This document shows positions 1-13,073 of a stretch of 64,000 nucleotides of DNA, piece after piece. The stretch is taken from the NCBI RefSeq assembly GCF_048544455.1, contig NC_133529.1:54989401-55053400 (forward strand), written 5' to 3'. The position numbers and the translations under genes were made by a program. The notes beneath the pieces were generated by a model. That model made no database searches. It saw only the letters and a program-made list of their open reading frames with translations, and was not told the DNA's origin. This stretch comes from Silene latifolia (Eukaryota; Streptophyta; Magnoliopsida; Caryophyllales; Caryophyllaceae). The stretch's first letter is position 1. Each line of letters opens with the position of its first letter.

Positions 1-1337
1 GTCCTAGTGTGGCCTATCCTATCAAAATGAACATTAAATACAAATTTGGAATCCATCCTTGAACCCGAGAAGCTTGTCTCGATGTTCCATCTTGATCCAT
101 GTAGCGGGAGTGAGCTCCAATCTCCATCTTTAGTCTTCTTTTGAAAATTACAATAAATAAATTTACATAATAAACCTATTTATTACATTCTAATTTCAAA
201 ACCCAAAAACTAAAGAAAAATAATGGAGATTCGAGATCTCAAATTACATTAAAAATTATGTTCCCATCATTACGAAAACATAATTTGACTAAGGCCACAC
301 TAGGTATTACAAATTACAACCGATTGCAAAAATACGTAAATAAATTCATTTAACGATTCATTCAACAATAGTAAAGCATCAACTAAAAACAACTAAATAT
401 GCAAGACATAATTCTTTAATTATGTTGATTAATTTTATCCAAACCACCTATTTATATGAACAAATTAAGTGACAATTCCTCAATTAATCACATTAATTTC
501 AATCTTAATTCATATTAAACTTGTAATATGAATTTAGTCCATCAATATTTTAAACTGCTTTAAAATAATTAGGTATCTTTTAATTATGAACCGCTTCACA
601 ATAATTAATTGGCCAAAATCAAACAAAAAATTTCTTTTAAAGTTATCTCGGTAAAAACCGAAACAACCCAATAAAAGGACCTTTTCTCGGTTTTACAGCT
701 AAAACCGATTTTTTTTTTTCTTTTCTCCGCTGAAAACCGAACCAACAAAAAAAACTTTAATTTATTTTGTGTCTCGGCTAAAAAAAATAAAACAGCCCTA
801 ACTTTTATCCTCGGCTGAAAAAAACCCTAAAACTACAAAAAAAAATGTTCTCTTTGGAAAAACAGCCGCACCAAAGATCGGAAAAAACGAACAATTGTTT
901 AAAGTTGCTATTAACAAGATTGGCATATTCAACATTTAATTTAAATACATATTCAAATTAGATTATTCAAATTTAACCTGTTAAAAGAATATCTAAATCA
1001 TGATAGAACCGTTTATCATAATTGATTTGAATTTTGTTAAATTAAGTTATATGCCAAAAAACAGCAAAAGCAATTCATCAATCCGACGAAAACGATTTCC
1101 ATTTACATCTCGATTTATAAAATCGAAACATCTACAAATTATCATATTATTATCTTAAATGGTTAAAACAACAATATGAAAATCAAAGGGAAATAAAACA
1201 ACACAAAAACGCAACAATTCGGCTGAAAAAAAAACTTCACGGCGAAAAAAATTCCAGCCGATTGAAAATTTTCGAAACCCTAATGTTTGTTTACATCCAA
1301 TTTTATGAAAATCATAAAAATAAAATTCGTGGCCTTG

Positions 1338-1349
1338 GCTCTGATACCA
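1338..1349 (-). other. Primer-binding site of copia-3 (tRNA-Met type)
   Basis: The minus strand reads TGGTATCAGAGC, the standard plant copia primer-binding site, two bases inside the LTR edge. Confidence 0.85.
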
Positions 1350-1351
1350 CT

Positions 1352-2249
1352 TGTGGGATTTATCTGTATGCATCCCTTTAACTTTAAGGATTATAACGAA
1401 TATATAGTGATGATAACTAGTCATAAAATAAATTGCATAAACAAAATCGTAAAGGATTAAGAAATAACCTTCGGTCATAGCTTTTATGGCCTATGAACAA
1501 TATCGCAATGATATTCTCCTATCAGTTGCACCCAAGACGATATGAGAAATGCCCTTTGATTTTGCTAGAATCGATCCACAAATTAACTGATTAATTTTAG
1601 GTTGTGTTTTTCTTTGATGAGATGGAGGCTAGGTTAGAATTAGGTTAGAGAAAGATTAGGTTAGAAAAATTCTCCCTTCACTTCTTATTATATCCGAAAA
1701 AGAGAAGTGAATGGGGAGTATTTTCTTCTTCCTCATTTCGGCCCAATACCACCGAAATAATAAGGATTAAAATCCTTATTCTCGGTTATTCCAAAAATGT
1801 ATAAAATGTGTTAAATATAAATTGTCATTTACTGAGGATTGATCCCATAACCTCTTGGTTTGAGTACCCTTACTATTACCACTATGACACATTCATCTTG
1901 TTGATTAAATATAACCGATTACATTTAATTACGAATTAACATATTAATTCGTCCAAGCTAACATTATATACTTTAATTAAATATAACTTATTATATTCAA
2001 TTTACGAATTGACAGTTAATTCGTCTCAACTAATATTATTTAATCTTCATTAAATAATTGTCTCATCAACACCTTTAGGGACCAGTTGATCACCGCCATC
2101 TGTATGATAATAACGTCAAACTTTCTAGCAAGCCAACCATTATTAGATAATCGTTAATCAACTGATTAAATACGAAGTATACCCTTGTGAACCTGTAAGA
2201 GATTTACAAATGTTATCACACTAATTTGTGGAGGACACAAGCTCCAACA
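1352..2249 (-). repeat. 5' LTR of copia-3
   Basis: 898 bp bounded by TG...CA on the minus strand and directly followed, on that strand, by the primer-binding site. The single copy in the window prevents dating. Confidence 0.8.
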
Positions 2250-4207
2250 GAGATATACACATCGAATCAACGAGAAACATAGGTTATTCATGTCAATGAA
2301 AATGGAATTGCCATTAGCAGTCATGGTCGTTCATTGAACCAAAGAATGGTTGATCACATGATTATAAACTACTAATGTTTCCGCCATTAGAATAATCATA
2401 AATATGTCCAATAATGAATCATATGCATAAGAGCATGATGATTCATTGGCAACCCATAGAAGAATCGTCATGAATTCTCGAGGAGAACTAATGAGCGATT
2501 CCAGTGATGGACAGAACACTCTGTTATGTGACAAGAGGTTGCACATATTGAAGTTCGATCACACGTAAGGATTTATGAAAATCCTAAGCTATTCAAGCTA
2601 AAAGGAGAAATTAGAAGCTTGGAAAGAAACTTAGTTAAAGTAAGAAGTTACTCAAAACTAATATTTTCTGATATGCTAGGGCTTATGAGAAGTGCTAGGC
2701 TAATCATCTTGACAATTGTTGTAAGACCCTGCAAAACGTATACCTAGTGCATTGCGAAATGGTAGAACACTTGATCAGTGCAAGTTATATCATCCACCAC
2801 AAATTGGTTGGTTATGTGATAAACAACAAGAAAGTTCTTTCAAGATAAAGAACCCAAACCTAGGTTGGGAACCTATATGTGTACTTGGTAAGGTTCATGC
2901 TATGAGAGATAACATGAATATAAAGGATAATGCAATAAGAGAAGTTTGAACACATGGACACATGGTATGTTAAACTTCTATTGCAATCGACTAGTGTTTA
3001 CACACTTACGATATGCATCACAAGGTTGTAATATGGTATTGACTACCCGAATGTGATGTCGACATTTGTCGTTTGAGTTATTATTAACTCACTTTATACA
3101 TTGTTACATCCAAACGGGTTGTAGAGACAATTGAACCCCGTTAAAGTGAACACGGATTAACATAGTATTCGCCCATAGTCATTTGTATGAGGTGACGTCT
3201 CGAAGTGACTAGAGTGTGATGCGATTGATGGCAAGTTCAAGTGCCATGGAGTCATGTGTGATGACTAGTCGATCACATAGGCAGACTGTTAGGAACACCT
3301 TGTTGGGCCTTATGACCGCTTATAGAGTTCTGGCAAATTTATATAGCCTGGTCGTGGCGAGAGCTACTATAGTATTCTAATGAGTCGATTCTTTTGACTA
3401 AAGACTGTTCGCCTAAGATGACACAGTTTCAGATTAACTTTGATTTGTGTTACTACGACCTTCGTAAATGGGGTCAAATGGGCATATTTTGGGTTATGAT
3501 GGTTGTTGCTAGTCGAAGGGAATAAGTGCAATAGGAATTGTCCACCCCTAGTCAGGGTTATAACAATATCTCAGGGCCACTTGAGGAGTAATGAACTGGA
3601 AATGCGTGGCCACGCTCGGATGATATCTATGGTAGATGAATCCGGTCAATAAGTTATTCTCCAGATCGAGGAAACCACTCTCGATATGATCACTTGCAAG
3701 TACGACCTGAAAGACACCTTGCATTGAGTGGGAGATAGTAATAGGACAAGAGAATTGGTGACGCACACTTGTCGAGGATAAGTGGGAGATTGTTGGAATA
3801 TGTGTCCTCCGACAATAATGCGATCACAACTGTCGATCATGATGATCACATGTTTAAGTCTCATTTTAAGAATACATGTGGGAAGTAATTTTTTACTGTC
3901 AACTGGTCCACACATATCGGTAATGATTGGCTGACTAAAGTTTGACATTACTGTCGTGCAACGGTGGTGATCAGTTGATCCCCTTAGGTCATACCTAAAG
4001 GGTAACTCTCTTAATTGATTATTTAATTGATCGTATGACTATACGGGTTAATTAAATTACTTAAAATTGACGGACGATTTTGGAAGTAATATTTACGTAT
4101 CTCATTATAATTTGATTAAATAAGATATGGTCTAAGTAATCGAATTGTTTTATTACTTAGATAAAATTATTGTTTACGGAAACAATTAAAAGGAATGAAT
4201 TGATTAT

Positions 4208-4215
4208 TATAAATA
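4208..4215 (+). promoter_or_regulatory. TATA-like box in the copia-2 LTR
   Basis: TATAAATA lies in the middle of the LTR, comparable in placement to the TATA of copia-1. Confidence 0.45.
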
Positions 4216-4448
4216 CAGAATGTTGTAATTTATGACTCGGGATCCCATTGCGGTACAAGTAATTATGAAATTACTAGGTTAACTTTATAAGTGACATATT
4301 TTATTAATATGTTGATTTTTAATTGTTAAAAATACATTTTATATACCTAATGTCATGAAACATGTTACATGTGACAAATTGACAAAATAATGTGTAAAAT
4401 GGATTTTCCATTTTACACCATATGTGCCGAAAATAAGGAGGGAGTATT

Positions 4449-5777
4449 TGTAACACCCCCATATTCAGAGGAGCCTTAACCAGGCCTTCCTTAGCATATA
4501 AAGGCGCTACCATCTCGGTTGCCCGAGGTAAGTAATCATCAAAAGTCGATAAAAGAACATTTATAGTTATATTACAAGCGTTACAACCAACTTAACCAAA
4601 ATAAAGGTACAACTCATTGGCTACACTCTAACACTATCAAAGCTCGTGAAGACTCATCCCTGCCCGGACTCCAGCTATCAACAACATCAACACCTGCTAA
4701 GACAGACTGCTCACCATAGGGGATCACGGCAGACACATAAGACAACAAGACAACGCCACAAGGTCAGTACTGAGATAAGACATGACAATATCAACAACAT
4801 CTATCAACACAACACAACACAATCAGGCACACACACAAGCACACCCACTCCAATCAATCTCCGTCACCGACTGTCCACTAGACCAGCCCTGCCAGTGGGG
4901 GACCGCAGCCGTACCCACCAAATCCCCGCTCATCATACCGAGCGATGACCCTGTCCCATTAATGTGCACATCCTCTCCCGTGGCGGGTTCCACGGAGGGC
5001 GAAACTAGGGCGTGAAGCCACTCCCGCAAGTGACTCCACTCAGCCGAGAACGCATCTCGAGAACTATAGACAAACAATCACAGACAGCTGCAATATAACA
5101 CAACCAACAAACTGTATATACCAACCGACCATCGTATATATGCTGCCACACAAACACAACCACAATACAACCACAACGACACAACAACCGACACACTAGA
5201 CCATCTACAGAAACTGAGTAGGCGAACCTACCTTTAAGCAACTGCAACCACTCCATGCCAACATACGAAACATCCAGCAATCAAGCAACACCTATATACA
5301 CAACACAATCATCTATCACTACCAAGCAAACCCTAACTGCAAAGACAAGGATTAAGATGATGATGACAACATACCTACAAGGAGAAACTTGGCAAAAAAC
5401 CGCTACGCGACTCAAGCTATGCTCTCCTAAGGCCCAAGAACCTACAAAGGCTTCCATGGAGGTTTTATGGTGAAGGGAAGGGAAAGAGGCGACTAAAGGA
5501 TTGAAGAAATGAGGCGGAAATGATTTGCGGATTTAACAAAACGCAATTATAAACCCTCGCTGAAAACCCGTTACTCGATCGAGTGTCCCACATACTCGAT
5601 CGAGTATCCCCCTACTCGATCGTGTATCCAAGCTACTCGATCGAGTAGCCTCTACTCTATCGAGTACCACGCACAACTCACAACCCAAGCTAACATGGCA
5701 CGCACTTCTAAGGACTATTACCGCTCCCAAGGTCAGTCAACGCTGGTCAAAGGGTCTCTAAAAGGGCGGGTATTACA
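4449..5777 (-). repeat. 3' LTR of element A (left)
   Basis: 1329 bp, TG...CA on the minus strand, nearly identical to the copy at 10866-12190. It contains a cluster of CTCGATCGAG words. Confidence 0.9.
5571..5668. repeat. CTCGATCGAG word cluster, left LTR of A
   Basis: Five copies of TACTCGATCGAGTA or near variants, spaced about 20 bp and separated by short C-rich spacers. The core is a perfect palindrome. Confidence 0.85.
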
Positions 5778-5790
5778 TTCTTCCCTCCTT
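5778..5790 (-). other. Polypurine tract of element A
   Basis: The minus strand reads AAGGAGGGAAGAA immediately before the left LTR. A second similar purine block lies near 6281-6300. Confidence 0.7.
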
Positions 5791-7119
5791 AAAAGAACTT
5801 CGTCCCCGAAGTTCAACTCACCTATCTCAACGCACAAGACACGGGAACACAACGACATCACTACTCTTTCGACAGAGGCCACTACTCCCCGGAAATACCA
5901 TCCCCCATGTCATCATCATCAACTGTCTAACACTCTATATAGGTCGACTCTTACAAGGTACTACTTGAAATACCACCCTCATTACACAAACCGGCATAAC
6001 TAACGATTACCCAACACACTACAAGGTTACACTTTCACTAGCAACAACCAACAACGCGAAACATGTCACATTATCACCACTAACGTACTCAACAATATAA
6101 TTCTATTCCAACACACGGCCTCATGACTATCGTTCAACTTTACTCCAACAAACGAGTTACTTCACTAACAAGTGCCAACAATTATACTTCCATACAAAAG
6201 ATGTGACTAAAGTCGTAGAAAACGTTATAAACAAACAACAACATAATCTCAAAATCGGCCTTTTTATTTTGCGACATTATTCTTCCCCTTTAAAAGGAAC
6301 TTCGTCCCCGAAGTTCACCACTAAATTACGACACATGTTACTTACTACTTACATCTTGACATATATCCAAACCATATGATTCATTATTGACATTACTCAT
6401 ATTACTCGTACAACCAGTAAACCATAAAGATATATGCAACCATATTCGAATAACTAGTCACCGTCAAGCAGGCATATGCATATCATTTGAATTTGTATAT
6501 ATAGAATCCGGTGAATACAACTTGTAGACAATACAGATGTAAAATGAATGCAATAAGAATAATTACAACTTCACTATTCGTTGCAAATACGCCTTTAAAA
6601 CCAAGCACGACTTCCAACATATTGAATGAACGGTTCAAACATTTTACTACTCATTAATAACCATATTAAACATCAAATATGTAATTATATAACCATTAAA
6701 CAATTTTAATTTTATGAAAGTTCCTGTAACAATGTTACTCGATCGAGTATGTAGTGGTACTCGATCGAGTGCCCGCTACTCGATCGAGTGTCTTGGCTAC
6801 TCGATCGAGTAGCCCTGAGATCAGAATGCCTCATTTCTGCCACACCTGTAGCTACTCGACCGAGTATGGGGTACTCTGTCGAGTACCTACAGGTTGAAAT
6901 CTTGGGAAAACCTGTCATAACCCAAATATATGCATATATAAATGTCACATAACGTGAGTCGGGATGACTTCCCGACTCCCAAAAAATCCTGTAATAAACT
7001 CAAGCTAGTAACTCCGGCCTTATGGCCAACCATACAAATCCAAAATAAAAGTTCTAACTATCAACAACTACTAACATCCAACACCAACGACCATAAACAA
7101 GGATAAAGAAATAGGAGTA
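5791..7119 (-). other. Non-coding 3' part of element A
   Basis: AT-rich, with no credible coding. It repeats the purine/AACTTCGTCCCCGAAG block found beside the LTR (5800-5815 and 6298-6316) and contains one CTCGATCGAG cluster. Confidence 0.6.
6735..6888. repeat. CTCGATCGAG word cluster, 3' untranslated part of A
   Basis: Four exact cores and two one-base variants within about 155 bp, downstream of the ORF1-like gene in the element's orientation. Confidence 0.85.
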
Positions 7120-8793
7120 TCACTCCTGCTGCTGCTGCTGCTCCTCCTCGTCCTCCATCACCTCATCTCCACCACCATCGCCTCCCGATGTGCCCGCTCC
7201 CGATGACCCAATACCCGCATCAACCCCCGCTCCAGCTCCAGGACTCACATACCATGGGGTCAAGCCACCAAAAGCAAAGGACTGAGGTGTCCCCCAAGCT
7301 GACTGATCCACCCCGTAAGAGTGCAAAACCCCACTATAGTCCCCGACTCCACTCCAACACACTGGATGTGGTCCCTCGGTCCCTATCCCCTGAGTGTACG
7401 CCATCTCATGCATATTTCGGAGTATCAAAGTAGATGACACTCTCTCTGCCAAATAGCTCGAACGCGTCTCCGGGGTGTCGAGGTAGGGGTAGCACGGAAA
7501 AGGGTGTTGCTGCTGTGGTGCTGCCGGCCGTGGTCTAGTCTCAGCGGCCTTCTCCCTCACTCGACGTGGTCCTCTCCCCAACCTGGGCCTCTCCTCCACT
7601 ACTGCCGCATTCTCCCTCTTCTTCGGCTCGGGCATCACTTGGAGGATCATGTCATCAATGAGGTACGTCCGCAACTGTCGAGGTCCATCATCATCCTCCT
7701 CCTCCTCATCGGAGTCCACAGCTACAACCACCGGGTCTAACGGCTCTGTCGGTGGGAGGTGCTCAGGAGCAGAAATCTTCATCCAGCTCATGCCCCACAC
7801 CCTCCAAGCTAGGCTGCCATCAGCTAAAGTTCTCAACCATTTCAGGTCGAGGTAGTAGTCGCGGTCCATAGTAGGCACCGGTGTAGCCAGAGGAACATAC
7901 TCGGAAGAAGCCTCAAAGGAGGTTAGCTTTTCAGCTAGCCGAGTGGCGATAGCGCCACAACTCAAGTACCGGGAAGTGGCAGTAGCCATCAAGGCAAGGC
8001 TAGCGCAGACCATGGCAGGAGCATTAAAGACCACCCTCTCGGTCCGCTCCGGGTTGAGGTAAGACATCAGAAGCAACACCTCATGATTGTTCAGTTTACT
8101 AATATCCGGTCTATCATAAAGGAAGTTTGAAAGAGAACGAAGAAAGATCCTCAAGGTAACATGCTGAACATCATTAATCAACATGTTGCTTGAGGTGGGA
8201 GCTGGCTTTCCGGTAAGACAAGGCATTAGGCGGCAGACACCGCACTCAGAAGGGATCTCACCGATGGAATCCTTGGGAGGCTTGGCCAACCCAAGGTGAG
8301 ACGCGAAAAGGTCCATGGTCAACAGGAAACTTGTGTTCATCAAACGAAACTCAACAGTTTGTGCAGCTGGCTCGTATTTAAACGAGCTCATAAACTCCAA
8401 AGTAAGAAAAGAGTAAGTATGCTTCCTCAGCCGATACAACCCCGTAAACCCCAAAGTCTAAAATATGTGACGGACATCCGTCTCAATTCCCAAGTTAGTC
8501 AGGAGTGTGGTATCCACACAACGGGTAGGCCTCATTTTGCGTTTCTGCAACGCCACAAAACGCTCCCTCTGTTTAAAATCCACAAACACCACCGTAGGGT
8601 ACTCCGGTACCACGGGTACTACGGGTCCACTACCTTCCCCAGGTTCGGGCTGTGAAGCCCTCCCCCTCTTGCTCTGATGGGTCCCTAAGTTCAGTCTCGG
8701 CATCTGTTTCAGCATATAACTTAAACAAACTTGCATAGACATGTAAGGCAGATAATTCACGCAATTGAACTTTGAATAGTCAACTAGGTACAC
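7120..8793 (-). CDS. Athila ORF1-like protein region of element A
   Basis: Largest open stretch is 7120-8454 (444 codons); related coding extends upstream to about 8793. The protein has the motif LTLEFMSS, then EFRLMNTSFLLTMDLFASHLGL, matching in order the corresponding blocks of the genes at 34137-35722 and 59998-61380. This is the pattern of the plant retrotransposon ORF1 family (Athila ORF1). Its function is not established. The C-terminal half has an acidic run (DSDEEEEDDD), a basic RPRLGRGPRRVREK stretch and a Gly-rich tail ending in poly-Gln. It is the only substantial gene in element A. The family call rests on these motifs alone. Confidence 0.6.
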
Positions 8794-10850
8794 ACTGTCA
8801 CCAACAAATCCCCAATTGATATGTATAAATTCAGTTTATAGTAACTCAGACGATCTCTATTGTTGTGAAAAGTTTAGCATGACAAACACAATCTACTCAA
8901 CCAATTCTGACATCCTAGCATGATTCAAATGCTACTCTATATTTACATACTTAATAACATGTGAGATATTCCTACATGCTCATAGAAAGGTAATTTAAAA
9001 CATATCATCATCAATCCTTTAATATTAGAAACAACAACTCAATTAGACTTGTCAGACGGTCTCTACAGCTGTAACGATTTTGACATATTCACCATCAATT
9101 AACATCACCATTATCATATTGAAGTTTAACCCTTACTTAAACAATCATATCCAGCACATAATTTCAAATATAGAAAACGAATTTCAATTTGGGGCACTTT
9201 TAAGACGGAGATTTAAGGCAACTTTTAAGGTGAAAATCACCAAAATTCATCCTTCAACATGATATATACAATATATAGTGTTCAATTTCATCATATAATA
9301 TGTAGAAACAACCCAAAATCAGTTTTGATTTTTGCAAACCCTAGAAAATTCGTCCCAATTTTGCGATTTCTAGTCTATTTTTACAGCAATTAATCACCAA
9401 CATTCAAGAAAGGGAAGCATGTGAATCATATTACAACAATTAAAAGCAATAATTCGCCCATATGAATCGAAATTTCAGTTAATCCTACCATTCTAACAAG
9501 TTCAAAGTGATAAATCATATAAATAGGGAAGAAATTCATACCTTGATTAAATAGGAAAGTAAAAGAATGCAATCAAATAAGGAGAAACAACCCAAATCAG
9601 TCACCACACTACAAGATTATGAGATCTTTTGAGGGATATAAGAGCTTAGGGTTCGAAATAAAGAAGAAAGAATGAGGAGGGTGAGAAGAAATAAGGGTTT
9701 TAAGAAAACCGTAAGAGGCTCTGTACTGTAGCCTACTCGATCGAGTGCCTAGTGTACTCGATCGAGTAGGTGTTATTTCGTCGAGTATCTGCAGAAAATT
9801 TCCACATCTCGACGTCATAGCTTCCTAACTAGATCGAGTGAGGTCTACTCGGTCTAGTAAGCACTCGCACTCGGTCAAGTAAGGTTAAGTACTCGGTCAG
9901 AAGTACGAAATAATTGAAGATTCCTGCAAAAACAACATTGCGTGTCGATTCCAAACCATGTTCGGAATTCGTCACTAGTCATCATACTCACTCATGTATT
10001 ACCATTGCTACTCAAGCATATCATACGTCTCATCAGATAAGATTCATGTTATATTACGCTACAACAATTTACCCAACTCGGTTTACCTGCTTCCGAGTCA
10101 TTCACTTACATATTTACGTCACCATATCATACTTAGACTCAGCTTACCGCATGGCTAGCAAATTCGTGCGTACATCAATATAAAGCATCTAATTAACGAC
10201 AAATATCTTTATGGCATCCAAGTATATTCCACACAAACAAATTAAAGCTTACCAAGTTCCAATTTCAACATAAACAAAATTATTCTACACCAATTAATCA
10301 TTACACAGCGAAAAGTTTCAATCACCAAGCATTGTATATACGTATCACTAATTACCAACTCTCGTACTATATCTCAACACTTCCTTAACTATCATCATTA
10401 TAGCTACGGTAGAAATTATAAACTCATATAGGTTCGCTATTATCAACAACTTAGAGTAAACACCAACACGTCCACCTTTCATATTACAGCATACACTTCC
10501 GCACTTTCACACATTTCTATTAAATAAAACCTACATCACATAAGTTCACTAATTCTATCCAACTTTACCATATACGATTCAAGTGCGACTATCATGCTCA
10601 TACCAACTTCAATAATCTCATCCACAGGTAGTTCAAACGAAATTAACATACACCTTAGTCATACACACGAACTCCACATTCCCATACCCAGTGACTGGCT
10701 TAAGTACCATGGGGCCAAGATTTTGAAATGAGGGCGCCTACTCACCCAAAATCTAGCATCAGCTGGGGCTCCCATTATACATACACCAGGTTCATTTTAT
10801 TAGACTCACTAAGTTCATTAGGTTCATTTGTTACAAGTTCCAAAAACGTC
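8794..10850 (-). other. Leader of element A
   Basis: About 2 kb of AT-rich leader between the primer-binding site and the gene. I see no coding in it. It holds a CTCGATCGAG cluster at 9733-9900. Confidence 0.6.
9733..9900. repeat. CTCGATCGAG word cluster, leader of A
   Basis: Two exact palindromic cores, then a trail of degraded versions (TCGGTCAAGTA, TAGATCGAGTG) over about 170 bp. Confidence 0.75.
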
Positions 10851-10862
10851 GTTCTGATACCA
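10851..10862 (-). other. Primer-binding site of element A
   Basis: The minus strand reads TGGTATCAGAAC, three bases inside the right LTR, close to the initiator tRNA-Met end. Confidence 0.75.
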
Positions 10863-10865
10863 CTT

Positions 10866-12190
10866 TGTAACACCCCCATATTCAGAGGAGCCTTGACCAG
10901 TCCTTCCTTAGCATATAAGGGCCCTACCATCTCGGTTGCCCGAGGTAAGTAATCATCAAAAGTCGATAAAAGAACATTTATAGTTATATTACAAGCGTTA
11001 CAACCAACTTAACCAAAATAAAGGTACAACTCATTGGCTACACTCTAACACTATCAAATCTCGTGAAGACTCATCTCTGCCCGGACTCCAGCTATCAACA
11101 ACATCAACACCTGCTAAGAAAGACTGCTCACCATAGGGGATCACGGTAGACACATAAGACAACAAGACAACCACACAAGGTCGGTACTGAGAAAAGACAT
11201 GACAATATCAACAACATCTATCAACACAACACAACACAATCAGGCACACATACAAGCACACCCACTCCAATCAATCTCCGTCACCGACTGTCCACTGGAC
11301 CAGCCCTGCGGGGGACCGTAGCCGTACCCACCAAATCCCCGCTCATCATACCGAGCGATGACCCTGTCCCATTAATGTGCACATCCCCTCCCGTGGCGGG
11401 TTCCACGGAGGGCGAAACTAGGGCGTGAAGCCACTCCCGCAAGTGACTCCACTCAGCCGAGAACGCATCTCGAGAACTAGAGACAAACAATCACAGACAG
11501 CTGCAATACAACACAACCAACAAACTGTATATACCGACCGACCACCGTATATATGCTGCCACACAAACACAACCACAATACAACCACAACGACACAACAA
11601 CCGACACACTAGACCATCTACAGAAACTGAGTAGGCGAACCTACCTTTAAGAAACTGCAACCACTCCATGCCAACATACAAAACATCCAGCAATCAAGCA
11701 ACACCTATATACACAACACAATCATCTATCACTACCAAGCAAACCCTAACTGCAAAGACAAGGATACAGATGATGATGACGACATACCTACAAGAAGAAA
11801 CTTGGCAAAAGACCGCTACCCGACTCAAGCTATGCTCTCCTAAGGCCCAAGAACCTACAAAGGCTTCCATGGAGGTTTTATGGTGAAGGGAAGCGAAAGA
11901 GGCGACTAAAGGATTGAAGAAATGAGGCGGAAATGATTTGCGGATTTAACAAAACGCGATTATAAACCCTCGCTGAAAACCCATTACTCGATCGAGTGTC
12001 CCACATACTCGATCGAGTATCCCCCTACTCAATCGAGTATCCAAGCTACTCGATCGAGTAGCCTATACTCTATCGAGTACCACGCACAACTCACAACCCA
12101 AGGTAACTTGGCACGCACTTCTAAGGACTATTACCGCTCCCAAGGTCAGTCAACGCTGGTCAAAGAGTCTCTAAAATGGCGGGTATTACA
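10866..12190 (-). repeat. 5' LTR of element A (right)
   Basis: 1325 bp, the partner of 4449-5777. It is flanked outside by GTATT. Confidence 0.9.
11984..12080. repeat. CTCGATCGAG word cluster, right LTR of A
   Basis: The same five-word array as the left LTR, with a few substitutions. Confidence 0.85.
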
Positions 12191-13073
12191 GTATTAGGCT
12201 TATTTTTGTGTTAATTATGTTTAGTGGAAGGCATAATCATAAGACCTAATACATAGCCTTACATGCCTATATTTCTTGGGAAGAATTGAAGCTCATGCAT
12301 TGGCCATATCCACCCCCTCCTACCCGGTTTTCCTTGTGCAAGGCCAAGGGTCTTTTGCTCATTATTTTTCCTAATATACACTACATGCATACTAGTGTAT
12401 GATTATTCATGCTTGCACATCTAAAATAAAGAGTTTTTAGAGAGATTATTACTTCTTCTTCTCCCTTCTCTTAACCGAATAATAAGAGACCAAATTTAAT
12501 ATTTTGGGTCAATTTTATTTAGATTAATATTGTTCTAGTATTAATAATATTAATTTTTAAGGGGTTACTTTGGGTATTCATTTTTGGGAGAGATTCTACC
12601 CTTGAATCTTTGTTCATCCATATTAGGAGAGCTCAAGAACAAGTGAGTAGGAGAACTCATTTGTGCCCAATAATCCGAAATCACTATTGTAAGAATGACG
12701 ATTTCTTCTTTATCTTTATTTATGTTTGCATGCATAAGATCTAAATTAATTTTATGATTAAATTAAATTGAAACATATATGAATATGTTGAGTATAATGA
12801 GATATAGATTTCTAACATTCCCCTCAAGATCATAATCAAAACTGCTTCACCCCTAAGTCCTTCTAGAGACTGCTACAGGGAGACATATCTAGGATTCTGA
12901 GGATTTCCCTCAAGTTCGTAATATCACTCCTTAACCTTTAAGGTCCAGACATGGGAATCTGATCCCAAATTATTTACCAACCATTTCGTGCTCAGGCCAC
13001 ATTAAGCTTGAGACCCTATTCCGCACCACATTACAAGCCGTAACCCATCGGCCTAAACACCACAAAATACAAA

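Larger units (their letters stand above)
1..2249 (-). mobile_element. Ty1/copia element, 5' part only (copia-3)
   Basis: Read on the minus strand this is the 5' LTR, a primer-binding site matching the end of initiator tRNA-Met, and about 1.3 kb of AT-rich leader that leaves the window on the left. The LTR starts TGTTGGAGC and ends CCCACA. No gag or pol coding is visible in the part present. The base next to the LTR at 2250 begins GAGAT, the expected TSD, but the partner end lies outside the window. It appears inserted in the internal region of the plus-strand copia that follows. Whether the whole element is intact cannot be judged. Confidence 0.8.
4449..12190 (-). mobile_element. Element A: complete LTR retroelement without visible gag-pol
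   Basis: Flanked by the 5-bp TSD GTATT (4444-4448 and 12191-12195). The LTRs are 4449-5777 and 10866-12190, beginning TGTAATACCC on the minus strand. The primer-binding site lies beside the right LTR and the polypurine tract beside the left LTR, so the element runs on the minus strand. The internal 5.1 kb encodes only an Athila ORF1-like protein; no gag, protease, reverse transcriptase or integrase region is visible. It looks like a non-autonomous gypsy derivative. The two LTRs differ at about 40 sites by eye (about 3%), suggesting an age of one to a few million years. The structure is whole, with one or a few breaks in its gene. Confidence 0.85.
2250..12816 (+). mobile_element. Ty1/copia element, 3' part (copia-2), carrying a nested gypsy-like element
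   Basis: The visible pieces are 2250-3790 (3' internal, non-coding), a polypurine tract ending in GTGGGAGAT, and a 3' LTR from 3791 that is split by element A and resumes to 12816. About 650 bp before the LTR (near 3050-3790) matches, with divergence, the same part of the copia at 17870-27054, so the two belong to related families. No pol domain is seen in 2250-3050. The 5' end is off-window, or hidden behind copia-3. TTCCC at 12817 is the predicted TSD in the host element E. Confidence 0.75.
3791..12816 (+). repeat. 3' LTR of copia-2, interrupted by element A
   Basis: It starts TGTTGGAATATG right after a polypurine tract and ends TTTCTAACA. Without element A and the duplicated GTATT it is about 1.28 kb, the same size as the LTRs of copia-1. 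It shares the block around 3920-4010 with copia-1 (a TAATGATTGGCTGACTA-type segment). Confidence 0.75.

Noticed and set aside
1-306. A 12-bp inverted match (CCTAGTGTGGCC near 3 and GGCCACACTAGG near 294), possibly a small inserted element
   Set aside because: No target duplication or family ends are visible, and the window edge hides one side.
4646-5280. Several 70-100 codon frames on both strands, repeated at 11281-11693
   Set aside because: They are the two LTRs of element A; frames open on both strands reflect low stop density in GC-richer LTR DNA, not genes.
5571-6888. Regularly spaced short repeats resembling a CRISPR array
   Set aside because: The genome is a plant, the core is only 10-14 bp, spacing is irregular, no cas genes exist, and the words lie inside an LTR retroelement.
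8840-9075. Two GACGRTCTCTA words that could be MITE ends
   Set aside because: They are in the same orientation, not inverted, and no flanking duplication was found.
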